In this document: positions 1-9,503 of the stretch, piece by piece
Layout: each line of letters opens with the position of its first letter
Numbering within the stretch: position 1 is the stretch's first letter
DNA from: Hyphomicrobiales bacterium
Lineage (GTDB): Bacteria; Pseudomonadota; Alphaproteobacteria; Rhizobiales; Beijerinckiaceae
Length of the DNA stretch: 21,037 nucleotides
Assembly: GCA_028290125.1 (NCBI GenBank)
Contig: JAQGKM010000033.1
Span: 1 to 21,037, forward strand
Direction: 5' to 3'
Notes under the pieces: model-generated
The model's input: only the letters and a program-made list of their open reading frames with translations
Databases searched by the model: none
What the model was told of the DNA's origin: nothing
Translations under genes and position numbers: made by a program

Positions 1-106
1 GTGACGACCGTGCCGGGCTATCTCGGCGTGATCGAGAGCCCCGACCATGCGGTGAAGATCGCCGATGAAATCGGTTATCCGGTGATGATCAAGGCGTCCG
101 CCGGCG

Positions 107-108
<2 letters not shown>
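1..108 (+). repeat. Displaced copy of an internal pccA segment (copy 1)
   Basis: These 108 bases match 323-430 at 102 positions. The six differences (45, 51, 66, 69, 75 and 99) all fall at third codon positions and are silent, so both copies encode the same stretch of the biotin carboxylase domain (from VTTVPGYLG to MIKASAGG). This copy is read in frame 1, whereas the gene body that follows is in frame 2. It is joined at a CCGGCGGC shared with the true copy, after which the sequence jumps to a part of the gene that normally lies N-terminal to it. The join therefore scrambles gene order. Either a second allele or strain was fused here during assembly, or a real rearrangement occurred. Confidence 0.9.
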
Positions 109-1951
<1,843 letters not shown>

Positions 1952-1955
1952 GGGC

Positions 1956-3335
1956 TCAGAATTCGCGCGTCAGCGTGAGATTGCCTTCGAGCTTGTTGTA
2001 GTCATAGAGACCAATGTTCGAGCGGTTGCGTAGATAGGTCGCCTGCACGCGGGGCGCGAATCCGAACATGCTGATGTCTTTCTTCAAGACGGTCAGGGAT
2101 GCTGAGGCCTGCCTATCCTTGCGGGGCGAATCCGAAAAGGGGAAGTCGCCGTGATAGGGACGCCAGGAGATCGCAACTTCCGGATAGGCGACAATTGCTG
2201 CAGGAAGTTCGAAATTGTAGCCGGCGAAAAAACCACTCTCGCGATAATCGAGATGAGCGAGCTGGGTTTTCTCGGCGTTGAACGTTACGCCAATGCGGGC
2301 GAACTCTCCGACGGCCGTGAACCGGTCCCAGCTCGCCGAAAGGCTGACGTGCTGCCCGTCCTGATAGGACAGGCTGTCGTAGCGCTGCAGTGAAAAGCTC
2401 GACGTGACGGTGATGCGGTTTGCCGTCCCGAACAGACTGCGCAAGGTGATCTTCGGGCCTGCCGCGAACTGGTAGGCGTCATTTGCGAACCAGCGCCTCT
2501 GTGCAGTCATTTCACCGGTCAGAACGCCAGCCGGGAGTAGGTAACGAAGACCCGCGCTGACTGCTCCGGAACGGTCGTCAAAGTCCTTGTTGCTGTAATC
2601 GCGATGTTGTGTGGAAAGCGTCGCCAGCCAGCCCCAATTGTCCGCGAGCGGCGCGACGTAGGCCGCGTCGCCGCCGTAAAGAACGCCCACGCCCGATCTT
2701 TTCCGCCCGCTTTCTGCGGGCGTGAAAGTGGCGCCGCTGAGATCAAAGGCGCTCAAGGATGTGCCGCTCGTCATGTTGGTGGTCGGCGCAACCGTGATGT
2801 AGCTTGATGCCGTCCAGCGCTTCTGTCGCTCGATCGCCTGCGTGTCTGTGCGGATGCGGTCAAGGATGCTCGCGTCGATGTCTCCGCTTCCGAGTAGCGT
2901 TTCATAATGGTGGCGCGCTGCATCGACATCATCGAGCGCCGACAAGGTGCGGGCGAGATGAACGCGTACGCGTGCGAGGTCTGGATGCGCTGCAAGGATG
3001 GACCGATAGATATCCCGGGCAACGGTCAGGCGGCCCGTCGCCTCGGCGATTCGGCCATCGAGAAAGCGCCCGTAGATCGCCGCGTAGGGCGTGGCCCGTG
3101 GTACGCTCGCGACGATTCTTGACGCGTCTTCGACGCGACCTTGCGTGATGTCGAATTCAGCCCGTTCATAGGCCTGCCGCACCTGCATCTCGTCGTCAGC
3201 AGGTCTCACCTGCGCAAGGGCTGGCGAAACGATACAGGCAGGCAGGAGCAGAGAGCTCAACGCCACCGCGGCGGCTGCAAGCCAGCTCCGTAAGGTGCTA
3301 TCTGAGTTCTGATGACCGACCCGGATGGATTGCAA
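1956..3335 (-). CDS. Slam-type outer-membrane protein of type XI secretion (DUF560)
   Basis: Slam (surface lipoprotein assembly modifier) proteins move or flip partner lipoproteins across the outer membrane. The 459-residue product has a signal peptide (hydrophobic run about 18-40, cleavage likely after ALA in SPALAQ), TPR-like helical repeats at about 45-165, then a beta-barrel of alternating strands to the end. The C-terminal block with RKDRQ, APRVQATYLRNRSNIGLYDYN and a terminal Phe (LTREF) is the DUF560 signature. This is the usual Slam layout of periplasmic TPR domain plus 14-strand barrel. The start is TTG, three bases after the lipoprotein stop, with only a weak purine-rich ribosome site, so translational coupling is likely. 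Its stop lies four bases from that of the converging pccA. G+C looks lower than in the flanks. Family call is firm; the exact start is less so. Confidence 0.88.
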   Translation of the reverse strand: MQSIRVGHQNSDSTLRSWLAAAAVALSSLLLPACIVSPALAQVRPADDEMQVRQAYERAEFDITQGRVEDASRIVASVPRATPYAAIYGRFLDGRIAEATGRLTVARDIYRSILAAHPDLARVRVHLARTLSALDDVDAARHHYETLLGSGDIDASILDRIRTDTQAIERQKRWTASSYITVAPTTNMTSGTSLSAFDLSGATFTPAESGRKRSGVGVLYGGDAAYVAPLADNWGWLATLSTQHRDYSNKDFDDRSGAVSAGLRYLLPAGVLTGEMTAQRRWFANDAYQFAAGPKITLRSLFGTANRITVTSSFSLQRYDSLSYQDGQHVSLSASWDRFTAVGEFARIGVTFNAEKTQLAHLDYRESGFFAGYNFELPAAIVAYPEVAISWRPYHGDFPFSDSPRKDRQASASLTVLKKDISMFGFAPRVQATYLRNRSNIGLYDYNKLEGNLTLTREF

Positions 3336-3338
3336 GGC

Positions 3339-4358
3339 TCAGTTCTTCTTCAATCCGAACACACCATGCGCCAAGGTGGCCTTACTGCCGATGTCCGCCC
3401 GAATGGCGAGGGCACCCGCCGCTTCAGCAGCTTGGGGGCCGAAGAATCCGCCCTGGACAGTTCCGGTTTGCGTGTAACCGGCCAAGGGCGTATCCGTGCC
3501 TCTCTGGACGGCCCCGGCTGTTCCTGTGAACTTGTTGCCGGTGATCGTGCCCGAGAATGTCAGGCTGGCGCTGATCGGTGACGACGACACGACAGAACCG
3601 TTCGAGTCGCGGACGATGTTGCGGTAGTCGTCGACGCGGCCGTTCACTGTGCCTGAACCGAAGTTGGAGGTCATCGAAGCGGTTCCGTCCGTCACGGAGG
3701 CGGCCAAAGGGGAGCCGGGAACAGCGCTCAGGAAAACACCGTTATAAGCGCCTGAATAGGTCGCTGTTCCGTTGGCGGGCATGTCGGTGTTGATTGTTTT
3801 CTGGCCTCCGAAATAAGCCGAGGCGTAAGTGTCCGAGCTTGTAGACGTCGCGGTCTGCACACTGGAGGCAGCGCCGACATACGAGTAAGACAAGCTTGTC
3901 GCGCCCAGGCTGCTTTTCAGCGATTTGGCCATTTGCAGTGTCGAGCCGTTCGAGCCATCTCCATAGCCCGTGTATTGGCCAGCTCCGTTGCTCTGGATTT
4001 CACCCGTCACGTTGGTCGGAGATGGCACGCCCGGAGCGTTGAACTGAATGACTTGGGCTTCATCGGGATAAAGGGGGGTGGGGTTTGTCGCAGTGGTGAC
4101 AGTGAACACCCGACGCGTGCTGCCGTGCGCGACTGTTCCCGAGCCGGTTAAGATCCCGCTCGTGTCCGTGTTGAGGACGAGATGAGAAGTGATGCCTTCG
4201 GCTTCAAACGAACCGATGAAAGGCGCAAAATTCACGCTCGGGGTCGTATAGAGGTTAGGCGAAACTGTTCCGCCGCCGCCACCTCCGCCGCCGCCGCAGG
4301 CGCACAGAGGAAGTATAAGCGCCATGGCCAGCAATGGGCGAGCTTGCGGCAGAAGCAT
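3339..4358 (-). CDS. Slam-dependent surface lipoprotein with TbpB-like barrel domain
   Basis: The 339-residue product begins with a lipoprotein signal ending in the lipobox LCAC (lipidated Cys21). Nine consecutive glycines (codons 4269-4295) follow, a flexible tether expected of a surface-anchored lipoprotein. The body is rich in Ser, Thr, Gly and Asn. The C-terminal third resembles the TbpB-type beta-barrel of transferrin-binding-like proteins: alternating strands, then GGFFGPQAAEAAGALAI and the closing GVFGLKKN. Proteins of this kind are typical type XI cargo, and the Slam gene follows immediately. I prefer the ATG at 4358 over one 20 codons upstream because GGAG stands nine bases before it and the signal peptide then has normal length. 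Ligand unknown; transferrin binding should not be assumed outside host-associated bacteria. Four NX(S/T) sequons are present (NVT, NGS, NGT, NGS). Confidence 0.85.
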   Translation of the reverse strand: MLLPQARPLLAMALILPLCACGGGGGGGGGTVSPNLYTTPSVNFAPFIGSFEAEGITSHLVLNTDTSGILTGSGTVAHGSTRRVFTVTTATNPTPLYPDEAQVIQFNAPGVPSPTNVTGEIQSNGAGQYTGYGDGSNGSTLQMAKSLKSSLGATSLSYSYVGAASSVQTATSTSSDTYASAYFGGQKTINTDMPANGTATYSGAYNGVFLSAVPGSPLAASVTDGTASMTSNFGSGTVNGRVDDYRNIVRDSNGSVVSSSPISASLTFSGTITGNKFTGTAGAVQRGTDTPLAGYTQTGTVQGGFFGPQAAEAAGALAIRADIGSKATLAHGVFGLKKN

Positions 4359-4500
4359 CGGCAAAATCTCCACGGCAACTAAACAACAAATGATCAGCTC
4401 TGAAATATCCCGGAGCATTGCATTTCAGTTGCCCCAAAGTCAAGCTTTAGCCCAAAACGGGTTTGATGCGCCTGGTCGAGTTCTTTTCGTCGAGCGTCCG

Positions 4501-6549
4501 TTACATCGCCACGTCGAAATGCTCCGGCGCCGCGCCCTTCGTGTGGCGTCGCCACACTTCGGCGTAAAGCTCCCGGAACTGTGCGACCATACGGCCTGAA
4601 TCGTAAAGGTGGCTGTCGGGCAGGAGCTTCTGAAGTTTCATTTTCAGCTTCACCACTTCGACATTGTGCTTCGCGAGCCGCAACGCGGTCGTGACATAAT
4701 CTTTCTTTGTGGCCACGATCGTGTCGGTGAAGCCCACCGCGCGCATCAGGCTTTCGCTGAGGCGCGATTGCGCCGTGGAGCCCGGGCAGGTGAGCACCGG
4801 CAGGCCGGCCCAGAGCGCGTCGGTCGTCGTCGTGGCGGCGCTGAACGCGAAGGTGTCGAGGAAGACATCCGCGCATCTGTGCCGGTCGAGATGCGCCGCC
4901 TTGCCGGGCAGGCGCGGTGCGAAGATGAGCCGCTCGGGCGCGAGACTGCGTTCCGACAGCCGCGCGCGCAGCAGGTCGCGTGAGGCTGCGCTCGGCCCGT
5001 CCGACAGCCACAGCACGCTGTCGGGCGTCTGGCCGAGAATGTCGAGCCAGCAGGAGAACACCGCCTCGTCGATCTTCAGCCAGTTGCCGAAGGCGCAGAA
5101 CACGACGCCCTTTTCAGGCAGGCCATGGTCGGCGCGCTTCGGGAGGGCTTTGGGCAATGCGATCCGATCGCCGCATTGAAATGCGTCGGGGAGGCGGATC
5201 AGCGGGCCGTTGCCGTTGTTGCGTTCGTCGTCGCGCACGAGCACGCGGTCGACGATGGTGTAATCGATGTAGGGCGCGGGCATTCCGGCGAGATGCTGCA
5301 GCCAATGGATCTGCACCGGGGCAGGGCGCATGGCGAAAGTCTCCGGCATGCCGCCGCCGAGATAGCCGTCGAGATCGATCAGGATCGACACATTGTCGGC
5401 GCGGATCTGGCCTGCGAGTTGCGCCGCGCTCATGCGGCGGCAATCGCGATAATACGGCGTCGTCGCGCGAATGCGTCCCGCATAATCGTCGGGGTCATGG
5501 GAGTTCAGATGCAGCGCATAGAGGTAGAGATCCGCGCCCGTGTCGCCGTGTTGCTCGAAGAAGGGCGACAGCAGGTGGCCGATCGGGTGTTCGCTGAAAT
5601 TGTGCGAGACGAAGCCGACGCGCAGCTTCTTGCCCGGCTCATGACGGCCCGCGACCAGGCGCGGCGTGCGCGCGGCGGTGATGTCGCCGATCGCCGTGAA
5701 GATCCGCATCAGAAGGCGGTCTTCGATCGCGTAATAGGGGCACAGGAAGGACAGCCGGCGCAGCGCGTTCAGATCATTGGCGAGCCAGCGCGCGCGATTG
5801 TCGGCCGGCAGGCTTTCGTCGATGTTGGCGAGGATCAGCGCGCGCGCACGTTCGCGATGGTCGAGCCGCGCGATGCGCCCGGAGATTGACGTGTAGGAGG
5901 CGAGCCGGATGTCGAGTCCCTTGGGCGGAAGTTGCTCGATGGTCGCGCCGGTGATGTTCAGGGCGTCGTCCAGCCGATCGAGCACCTGCAGGCACACCGA
6001 TAGCGCCTCCAGCGCGTCGACAGTCTGGCCGTTGCGTTCCATGAAGCCCTGGATCAGCGCGGCGGCGTCGGCGGCGCGGCCGATCTCGATCATCAGGTTG
6101 GTGAATTCCCGCAGAGGCCCGAAATCCGCAGGGCTGCGCGCCATGGCGTCGCGATAGACCTGTTCGGCATCCGCCTGGCGCCCGGCGTTGCGCAAGAGGT
6201 CGCCGAGGCTGATCGCCGATCCCGCGAAGGCGGGATTGCGGCGCAGGGATTCCCGCAACATCGCCTCCGCTTCGCCGATCCGGCCTTCGAGCTTCAGGAC
6301 CACGCCGAGATCGTGGTAGAGGCCGTTGTCGCCGGGGTTGGCGCGCAGCGCATTTCGAAACGCCTCGCTCGCCTTGTCGTGCGCGCCTTGCCGGAACTGC
6401 AGCGAGCCGAGCAGTCGCCAAACGTCCGGACGGGAGGGATCGACCCTAACGGCGACATTTGCCTGCTTGATGGCCTCGCCGATGTTCTGGGCGTTTGCGG
6501 CGTCGCGCGCTTTCTGAAGAAGCACGTCGGTGGCGTTTGAAGATTTCAT
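4501..6549 (-). CDS. TPR-containing GT41 glycosyltransferase (OGT/SPINDLY type)
   Basis: The 682-residue soluble protein has about five to six TPR units over residues 5-215, then a GT-B domain of family 41 from about residue 305. Recognisable blocks, compared with human OGT, are LRVGFVSHNFSEHPIGHLL (with the conserved HP), ILIDLDGYLGGGMPETFAMR with RPAPVQIHWL, FCAFGNWLKIDEAV (nucleotide-sugar binding Lys), and LDTFAFSAATTTTDALWAGLPVLT. No signal peptide is seen, so it acts in the cytoplasm. The family transfers sugars from UDP donors to protein Ser/Thr (OGT) or Asn (HMW1C type); which applies here cannot be read off. It lies 142 bases upstream of the surface lipoprotein on the same strand with no convincing terminator between, so co-transcription is possible. 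The lipoprotein is a plausible substrate by inference. Its G+C resembles the housekeeping flanks more than the two genes behind it. Confidence 0.88.
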   Translation of the reverse strand: MKSSNATDVLLQKARDAANAQNIGEAIKQANVAVRVDPSRPDVWRLLGSLQFRQGAHDKASEAFRNALRANPGDNGLYHDLGVVLKLEGRIGEAEAMLRESLRRNPAFAGSAISLGDLLRNAGRQADAEQVYRDAMARSPADFGPLREFTNLMIEIGRAADAAALIQGFMERNGQTVDALEALSVCLQVLDRLDDALNITGATIEQLPPKGLDIRLASYTSISGRIARLDHRERARALILANIDESLPADNRARWLANDLNALRRLSFLCPYYAIEDRLLMRIFTAIGDITAARTPRLVAGRHEPGKKLRVGFVSHNFSEHPIGHLLSPFFEQHGDTGADLYLYALHLNSHDPDDYAGRIRATTPYYRDCRRMSAAQLAGQIRADNVSILIDLDGYLGGGMPETFAMRPAPVQIHWLQHLAGMPAPYIDYTIVDRVLVRDDERNNGNGPLIRLPDAFQCGDRIALPKALPKRADHGLPEKGVVFCAFGNWLKIDEAVFSCWLDILGQTPDSVLWLSDGPSAASRDLLRARLSERSLAPERLIFAPRLPGKAAHLDRHRCADVFLDTFAFSAATTTTDALWAGLPVLTCPGSTAQSRLSESLMRAVGFTDTIVATKKDYVTTALRLAKHNVEVVKLKMKLQKLLPDSHLYDSGRMVAQFRELYAEVWRRHTKGAAPEHFDVAM

Positions 6550-6653
6550 GAGAACCGCAATGAAGGAAAAGAATCGACCTATCGTAAGATCTTGAGCGTA
6601 ACAGGACGATCCGGTCTCTGGAAGCAGTCGCGGCTTCGCGCTACATAGAAGCC

Positions 6654-7205
6654 ATGCCGCTCTATTTCGCTTACGGATCCAACATGGACGTCGAAGCCAT
6701 GCGCCTGCGCTGCCCGCGCTCGACGCCGCTCGGCGTGGCGCGCCTCGCGCGGCATCGGTTCTTCATCATGCAGGGCGGCTACGCCTCGGTGATGCGCGAT
6801 CCGCGCCGCGAGGTGCATGGCGTGCTGTGGGACCTCGCCTTGTCGGACGTGCGCACGCTCGACGCCTACGAGGATGTGCGCAGCGGGCTCTATCGCAAGG
6901 TCGTGCAGCCCGTATTGCGCGGGCAGGGCGCCTCGGCGCGCGCGCTGGTTTACGTCGGCGGCTCGGTCGCCCCCGCGCCGCCGCTGCCGGGTTATATGGA
7001 AAGCGTTCTGAGCGCTGCGCGGGCGTGGGATTTTCCGGAAACCTATCTTCGCGAGCTGGCCGCCTTTGCGCCCGGCGCAGGCAGACCCGGCGCCGCGGCG
7101 GCGTGGCGCGCGCCGGATGGAACCGAGCAGGTCGCCGGCGTCGCCGTGGAGCGCCCCAAGGTGCGCCCGCGCTTCGCCTCGCCGCTCGACAGGGGCCGCG
7201 AATGA
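6654..7205 (+). CDS. Gamma-glutamylcyclotransferase-like protein
   Basis: The 183-residue product opens with YFAYGSNM (residues 4-11), the signature that binds the gamma-glutamyl group in the GGCT/AIG2-like fold. E73 in DAYEDVRSGLYRK sits where the catalytic Glu is expected. The family cyclises gamma-glutamyl amides to 5-oxoproline; the actual substrate here is unknown. Residues after about 150 are Ala/Pro/Arg-rich and probably not part of the core. It is divergent from the glycosyltransferase gene across a 104-base gap and overlaps acylphosphatase by ATGA, so the two are surely translated from one message. Confidence 0.82.
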   Translation: MPLYFAYGSNMDVEAMRLRCPRSTPLGVARLARHRFFIMQGGYASVMRDPRREVHGVLWDLALSDVRTLDAYEDVRSGLYRKVVQPVLRGQGASARALVYVGGSVAPAPPLPGYMESVLSAARAWDFPETYLRELAAFAPGAGRPGAAAAWRAPDGTEQVAGVAVERPKVRPRFASPLDRGRE

Positions 7206-7501
7206 CCGAGATGCTGGTGATCCATCTGCGCATCGCAGGCCTCGTGCAGGGCGTCGGCTTTCGCCAGTGGACGGCGCGCGAGGCGCGGGCGCGCGGGCTT
7301 TCAGGCTTCGTGCGCAACCGTCACGACGGCAGCGTGGAGGCGGTGTTTTCGGGCGACGCCGACGCAGTGTCGGCGCTGGCCGAAGCCTGCGGGCGCGGCC
7401 CCTATGGCTCACGCGTGGAGCGCGTCGACGTGCGCCCGGCGGCGGAAGAGGACCTCGCGCTCGTCAGGACAGACGGTTTCGCGATCCTGTCGACGATGTA
7501 A
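7202..7501 (+). CDS. acyP: Acylphosphatase
   Basis: A 99-residue protein hydrolysing acyl phosphates (EC 3.6.1.7). The first signature is GLVQGVGFRQW, with catalytic Arg21; the second is GFVRNRHDGSVEAVFSG, with the catalytic Asn39. Length matches the family (90-100). The ATG at 7202 overlaps the stop of the upstream GGCT-like gene (ATGA), which fixes the start; the second Met, four residues in, is less favoured. Small cytosolic enzyme, often inserted in short operons without clear pathway context, as here. Confidence 0.92.
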   Translation: MTEMLVIHLRIAGLVQGVGFRQWTAREARARGLSGFVRNRHDGSVEAVFSGDADAVSALAEACGRGPYGSRVERVDVRPAAEEDLALVRTDGFAILSTM

Positions 7502-7562
7502 GTCCACGTCACATTCGCGCCCTAATGAAAGCCAAAGCTCGCCCGTCATCAGGATGGAAGCC

Positions 7563-8288
7563 ATGCATCGAATGTCCCGCGCCGTTTCGCTTTGTCTTGC
7601 TCTCGCGGCGCTGTCCACCCCGGCCTTCGCACAGGGCGCGGAGACGCCCTATGTGGAGGTCTCCGGCAGCGCGCGCGGCGAGGTCGCGTTCGACCGGGCC
7701 ATCGTGCCTTTCACCCTGCGCAACGAGGCCGCGAGCGCGGAGGACGCCGCCCGCGACCTTGCCGAGAAATCCAGGCAGGTGGTCGATGCGCTGAGCCAGA
7801 TCGGCGTCGGCGATCCCAACCTGCGCATCAACGGACCGCTGCTGTCGGTGATCTACAACAACGTCACGGAAGAGCAGGGCGGCCGCAAGGTCGAGAAGAG
7901 CACGCCGGCGGGCATCCGCGGCGAAGTCTCGTTCCGCGTGACCACGACGGATTTCAAGAAGATCCCCAAGATCCTCGCCGCCGCGACGGGCGCCGGCGCC
8001 TTGGTGTCGTCGCCGACCTTCGAGGTCGCCAATCTGGCGGAGCAGCGCGCGCGGCTCGGCGTCGAGGCGGTGCGCACGGCGGTCGCCCGCGCCAAGCAGC
8101 TGGCCGAGGCGGCGGGCGCCCGCACGGGCCGCATCCTGTCCATCGTCGACGAGCGCGGCGGCCGTCAGCCGATGGAGGCGCGCACGCTCGCGATGGCGAG
8201 CGACGCCGCGCCGGAAATCCCCGTGCTGCCCGGACGGGCGATGCTTGAGCACGTCGTGACCGTGCGCGTCGAGCTGGCGCAGCCTTAA
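7563..8288 (+). CDS. SIMPL domain (DUF541) periplasmic protein
   Basis: The product (241 residues from this start) has a signal peptide with cleavage likely after AFA in TPAFAQG, then one DUF541/SIMPL domain: YVEVSGSARGEVAFDRAIV, a central conserved helix, and the closing VTVRVEL strand. The family is periplasmic or outer-membrane associated (for example BP26/OMP28 of Brucella, YggE of E. coli) and forms ring oligomers; its biochemical role is unsettled. Starts at 7554, 7563 and 7572 are all in frame; 7563 is chosen for a GGATGGAAG stretch just upstream, with modest confidence. It follows acylphosphatase by 61 bases and converges on lipB, with the two stops sharing one TTAA. Confidence 0.85.
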   Translation: MHRMSRAVSLCLALAALSTPAFAQGAETPYVEVSGSARGEVAFDRAIVPFTLRNEAASAEDAARDLAEKSRQVVDALSQIGVGDPNLRINGPLLSVIYNNVTEEQGGRKVEKSTPAGIRGEVSFRVTTTDFKKIPKILAAATGAGALVSSPTFEVANLAEQRARLGVEAVRTAVARAKQLAEAAGARTGRILSIVDERGGRQPMEARTLAMASDAAPEIPVLPGRAMLEHVVTVRVELAQP

Positions 8289-9013
8289 ACCGTCGGGCCG
8301 AAGATCTCCTCGAAGGCGGCGCGCAGCGCGCCATCCGCCTCCGGCATGGTGACCGGCAGCCCGAGATCGACGAGGCTGGTGACGCCATAGCGCGCCGCCG
8401 AAATCCCGCAGGGCACGATGCCGCCGAAATGGTCGAGGTCAGGCTCGACGTTCAGCGAAATGCCGTGAAACGTCACCCAGCGCCGCAGGCGGATGCCGAT
8501 GGCGGCGATCTTGTCCTCGGCGCCCACGCCCTTGTCGGGCCGGGCGACCCAGACTCCGACGCGATCCTCGCGACGCTCGCCGCGCACGTTGAAGGCCGCC
8601 AGCGTGGCGGTGATCCAGTCTTCCAGCGCAGCCACGAAGGCGCGGACGTCCTGCGTGCGCCGTTTCAGGTCGAGCATGACGTAAGCGACCCGCTGGCCGG
8701 GGCCGTGGTAGGTGAACTGTCCGCCGCGGCCGGTCCGGTGGACCGGAAAACGGGCGTCGACGAGGTCGCCGTCCTGGGCGGAGGTGCCGGCTGTGTAGAG
8801 CGGCGGATGCTCCACGAGCCAGACGAGCTCGGGCGCGTCGCCGGCGGCGATCGCGTCGGCGCGGGCCTCCATGAAGGCGACCGCCTCCTCGTAGGGCATG
8901 AGGCCTTCGGCAATGCGCCATTCCACCGGCGGCGCGCCGTGCGGCGCCGCCATGGCGCGCTTGATATCGCCGCGCGCGGGCGTGTTGGCGGGCGTATTCG
9001 ACTGATCGGACAA
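8285..9013 (-). CDS. lipB: Octanoyltransferase LipB
   Basis: LipB moves octanoyl from acyl carrier protein to lipoyl domains of 2-oxoacid dehydrogenases and GcvH, the first step of lipoate synthesis (EC 2.3.1.181). Motifs read in order: VEHPPLYTAG, HRTGRGGQFTYHGPGQ (residues 92-107), DKIAAIGIR with catalytic Lys168, TFHGISLNV, and PCGI with the acyl-accepting Cys202, then TSL. Length 242 is normal. I place the start at TTG 9013 because GGAGG (complement of 9020-9024) stands six bases upstream; an ATG 12 codons further up has no such site and adds an unlikely leader. The gene is convergent with the SIMPL gene; lipA is not in view. Confidence 0.93.
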   Translation of the reverse strand: MSDQSNTPANTPARGDIKRAMAAPHGAPPVEWRIAEGLMPYEEAVAFMEARADAIAAGDAPELVWLVEHPPLYTAGTSAQDGDLVDARFPVHRTGRGGQFTYHGPGQRVAYVMLDLKRRTQDVRAFVAALEDWITATLAAFNVRGERREDRVGVWVARPDKGVGAEDKIAAIGIRLRRWVTFHGISLNVEPDLDHFGGIVPCGISAARYGVTSLVDLGLPVTMPEADGALRAAFEEIFGPTV

Positions 9014-9019
9014 GATCGA

Positions 9020-9024
9020 CCTCC
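9020..9024 (-). promoter_or_regulatory. Ribosome binding site GGAGG of lipB
   Basis: On the minus strand GGAGG is followed by six bases and then TTG at 9013. This strong site decides for a TTG start rather than the upstream ATG at 9049. Confidence 0.7.
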
Positions 9025-9165
9025 GGCAGAGCGTCCATGCATCGCACATCAGGGCTATTTTGCGAAAGGGCGCGAAAAGACGCGATCAAGGCTTGTCATG
9101 CCAGACTCCATTTGTTAGACGAGCGGCCTACCAAGTGACGGGCAACAAACCCTTCATTCAGATGT

Positions 9166-9252
9166 GCGGCCATGGCGGAATTGGTAGACGCGCTAGCTTG
9201 AGGTGCTAGTCCTTTAACCGGGGTGGAAGTTCGAGTCTTCTTGGCCGCACCA
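9166..9252 (+). tRNA. tRNA-Leu (anticodon GAG)
   Basis: An 87-base class II tRNA that folds cleanly: acceptor GCGGCCA (9166-9172) with TGGCCGC (9242-9248), D arm with AATTGGTAGA, anticodon stem CTAGC/GCTAG around the loop TTGAGGT giving anticodon GAG, a long variable arm, a T arm around TTCGAGT, and CCA encoded at 9250-9252. GAG reads CUU and CUC leucine codons; CUC is heavily used in this window. No integrase or repeated tRNA end is seen next to it. Confidence 0.96.
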
Positions 9253-9503
9253 TTACTCTACTTCGTTTCCTGATGTGCAGTGACGCGGGCTTCGACGCCC
9301 TCGCGTCGCATGGACCACGTGTTGCGAAAGACCGCCGGTTGACGGGCGTCTTTTGGCGTCTCGATGATCGCGCCGTCACATCCCTGTCGTCATTCCAGAT
9401 TCAGCCTCGGACCGTCGTCGCGGACCCGTGACGGGCGCGATTGACTTGAGCCGTCAGCCCTATAAAGAGCGGAAAGCTTGACGCACGCACCCGGATTCCG
9501 CCC
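9253..9503. other. Gap between tRNA-Leu and mgtE
   Basis: No gene is visible. A TATAAA at 9461-9466 lies about 40 bases before the mgtE start and is a possible -10 element, though the nearest TTGACT is only 14 bases away from it, so the promoter is doubtful. No terminator or known Mg2+ riboswitch structure was recognised. Confidence 0.4.

Noticed and set aside
4415..4443. Possible promoter TTGACT for the surface lipoprotein (minus strand)
   Set aside because: The -35 is good but no -10 at 16-18 bases matches more than three of six positions, so it is not listed.
9166..9503. Integration site at the 3' end of tRNA-Leu
   Set aside because: No integrase and no repeat of the tRNA end is visible in the window.
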